The position numbers and the translations under genes were made by a program. Shown in pieces: positions 6,742 to 8,079 of a stretch of DNA of 8,079 nucleotides. Under the pieces are notes generated by a model that saw nothing but the letters and a program-made list of their open reading frames with translations, was not told the origin of the DNA and ran no database searches. The stretch's first letter is position 1. Each line of letters starts with the position of its first letter. Origin of the DNA: an uncultured Clostridia bacterium (lineage in GTDB: Bacteria > Bacillota > Clostridia > Christensenellales > Aristaeellaceae); assembly GCA_946615785.1 (NCBI GenBank), contig CAMOIA010000064.1:1-8079 (forward strand), read 5' to 3'.

Positions 6742-6756
6742 CCGCTTTGAAAGCGG
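6742..6756 (+). other. 5'-terminal hairpin in the L,D-transpeptidase leader
   Basis: A 6-bp stem (CCGCTT / AAGCGG) with a 3-nt loop begins only a few nt after the inferred transcription start and is followed by AGATTTTTG. The T run makes it look like a small terminator or attenuator, but the stem is short and sits too close to the start for a normal attenuator. A 5'-end stabilising stem is equally possible. Confidence 0.4.
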
Positions 6757-6782
6757 AGATTTTTGTGAGGAACTGAAACGCG

Positions 6783-7844
6783 ATGAAACGATTTTCCATT
6801 TTTTTCCTGGTGCTGTGCCTTCTTGTTCCGGCGCTGTATCTGCCGTCTTTTGCGGAAACGGCGGCGGTTTTTACCCCCTCCATGGCCGTATCCGAAGACC
6901 CTGACGACCATAGCTACTGGACGACGCCCATGGATATTACAGACGAAGAGGCAGTCTGGGCCATGCTGACGGCGCCTTCGTGGGTGCTGGACGGACAGCA
7001 GCAGGAACAGGTGACGCTGCGCGAAATGCCGGACGCCAATTCCGCCGCCATCGGCGACGTGACCTGCTACAGCCAGGGCGTTCAGGTGCTCGGCGGGGAC
7101 GAAAACGGCTGGACGAAGATCCGCTGCTATTCTTCTTCCTTCCATGACAGCAAGGTGAAGGCCTGGAACGCGCTCGTTGAGGGCTACGTGCCCACGAACC
7201 TTTTGAAAAAACAGGAGAGCGCCACGGGCATGGGCCTTGTGGTGGACAAGCTGACGCAGCGCCTGTATGTGTTTACGGATGGGCATCTTTTCGCAACGCT
7301 CGCCGTTTCGACAGGCCTTGCGAACGAAAAACAGCCCTATAACGAGACGCGCAGCGGGGAATTTTTCCTTGTGAGCAAGGTGGGCGATTTCAAATCCGAC
7401 AACATGACCTGCGAAATGGCCCTGCGCTTTAACGACGGGGACCTTCTGCACCAGGTTCCCTATCTTGGAAACAAGGATTACGACATCTGCGAAAGCAAGC
7501 TCGGCGAGCGGGCAAGCCACGGCTGCATCCGCGTTCAGCGGAAGCGTACGCCGGAAGGCGTGAACATGCGCTGGATCTACGAGCATTACGAGAAATTCAC
7601 CAAGATCGTGATCTGGGAGGATTACGAAGGCCGCGTCATCCCCCCGACCGATCCTGAGACGGTGCTGTATTACAACCCCAAGGGCGGCAGGAATTACCAC
7701 ACGCAGGAAACCTGCTACGGCGTACGGGCGGAGTACCAGCCCATGACGGCGTTCACCTTCAGCGAGCTTGACGACGAGGCCTTCAGAAAGCTGACCCCCT
7801 GCCCGTACTGCAACCCGCCCAAGCGGGACAGCGGCAGGCAATGA
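6783..7844 (+). CDS. Secreted L,D-transpeptidase (YkuD) with SH3-like domain and zinc-ribbon-like tail
   Basis: The 353-residue product is a predicted wall enzyme that forms 3-3 peptidoglycan cross-links or attaches acceptors through a cysteine acyl-enzyme. A clear signal peptide covers 1-25 (MKRFSIFFLVLCLLVPALYL, cleavage near SFA-ET). An SH3-like region spans about 75-142 (VTLREMPDANS, GDENGWTKIRC, EGYVPTNLL). The YkuD catalytic domain spans about 149-278, with H223 and the active-site motif SHGCIR (245-250), nucleophile C248. The C-terminus (about 295-346) has a Tyr-rich start, YHTQETC (305-311) and TPCPYCNPP (338-346), a possible metal site of H306, C311, C340 and C343. The start at 6783 is fixed by the signal peptide; GAGG lies 12 nt upstream, a long spacing. 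It is the first gene of a unit with obg, whose ATG comes 24 nt after this stop. Function in cross-linking versus protein anchoring is not decidable here. Confidence 0.93.
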   Translation: MKRFSIFFLVLCLLVPALYLPSFAETAAVFTPSMAVSEDPDDHSYWTTPMDITDEEAVWAMLTAPSWVLDGQQQEQVTLREMPDANSAAIGDVTCYSQGVQVLGGDENGWTKIRCYSSSFHDSKVKAWNALVEGYVPTNLLKKQESATGMGLVVDKLTQRLYVFTDGHLFATLAVSTGLANEKQPYNETRSGEFFLVSKVGDFKSDNMTCEMALRFNDGDLLHQVPYLGNKDYDICESKLGERASHGCIRVQRKRTPEGVNMRWIYEHYEKFTKIVIWEDYEGRVIPPTDPETVLYYNPKGGRNYHTQETCYGVRAEYQPMTAFTFSELDDEAFRKLTPCPYCNPPKRDSGRQ

Positions 7845-7868
7845 TATTTCGTTTGACCGGAGGATAAA

Positions 7869-8079
7869 ATGGCGGCATTTGTGGATCGCGCGCCCCTGAT
7901 CGCCAGGGCGGGCAACGGAGGGAACGGCTGCGTGTCCTTCCACAGGGAAAAATTCGTGCAGAACGGAGGCCCGGACGGGGGCGACGGCGGCCGCGGCGGC
8001 GATGTGGTGCTGCTTGCGGACAGCAATATGCACACCCTGCTCGATTTCCGCTTTCGTTCCAAATACGAAGCGGAAGCCG
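7869..8079 (+). CDS. obg: GTPase Obg (ObgE/CgtA), N-terminal part only
   Basis: Seventy codons are visible before the right edge cuts the gene; the usual protein is roughly 340-430 residues. Obg is an essential GTPase acting in late 50S ribosome assembly, growth control and the stringent response. The visible part is the glycine-rich Obg fold: FVDRAPLIARAGNGGNGCVS (4-23), FHREKF, NGGPDGGDGGRGGDVVLLAD (32-51) and LLDFRF. The start at 7869 has GGAGG 5 nt upstream. The N-terminus MAAFVDRA is slightly longer than the common MFVDRA form. It follows the L,D-transpeptidase by 24 nt, so one transcript is likely. This differs from the frequent rplU-rpmA-obg arrangement. The GTPase domain and any C-terminal extension are outside the window. 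Confidence 0.97.
   Translation, partial: MAAFVDRAPLIARAGNGGNGCVSFHREKFVQNGGPDGGDGGRGGDVVLLADSNMHTLLDFRFRSKYEAEA

Noticed and set aside
6742..6764. Riboswitch or true attenuator before the L,D-transpeptidase
   Set aside because: The leader is only about 44 nt and holds a single 6-bp stem, too small for an aptamer plus expression platform.
6726..8033. A 435-codon minus-strand open frame
   Set aside because: It is antisense to the L,D-transpeptidase and obg, both supported by motifs, and it crosses the divergent promoter region.

Overview
The window reads as ordinary chromosomal DNA from a GC-rich member of the Bacillota, probably class Clostridia. The case for this is good AAGGAG/GGAGG ribosome-binding sites before nearly every gene, sigma-A-type promoters with 17-bp spacers, and envelope proteins of a Gram-positive kind (PG_binding_1, MucBP-like repeats, a secreted YkuD L,D-transpeptidase). 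The tight gene packing and the P/T-rich linkers resemble gut Christensenellales-type genomes, but that narrower placement is inference only.

Layout. Five genes lie on the minus strand and two on the plus strand, diverging from the intergenic region 6545-6782. On the minus strand, from right to left, come tldD (5165-6544) and pmbA/tldE (3786-5123), closed by a hairpin terminator at 3727-3762. A new promoter (3637-3665) then starts a second unit: ychF (2451-3545), a sugar-transfer-associated ATP-grasp enzyme (1419-2438), and a secreted modular wall-binding protein (1-1391) that runs off the left edge inside an (A/V)EPT repeat stalk. On the plus strand a promoter (6704-6732) drives a secreted L,D-transpeptidase (6783-7844), followed 24 bp later by obg, cut by the right edge.

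How the genes work together. TldD and PmbA/TldE form the known heteromeric metalloprotease; no precursor peptide or RiPP enzyme is visible here. YchF and Obg are both Obg-family translation/ribosome-associated NTPases, and each sits at the junction of translation and cell-envelope genes: YchF leads an operon with an envelope-type ATP-grasp enzyme and a wall-binding protein, and Obg follows a wall cross-linking enzyme. This suggests that envelope building is co-expressed with growth functions, but it is inferred from gene order alone.

Points worth a second look are a 26-bp interrupted palindrome almost exactly midway between the two divergent promoters, small hairpins in all three predicted 5' leaders, a CxxC zinc-ribbon-like tail on the L,D-transpeptidase, and the synonymously diversified 12-bp repeat. 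I see no mobile element, CRISPR array, tRNA, rRNA or clearly new system.
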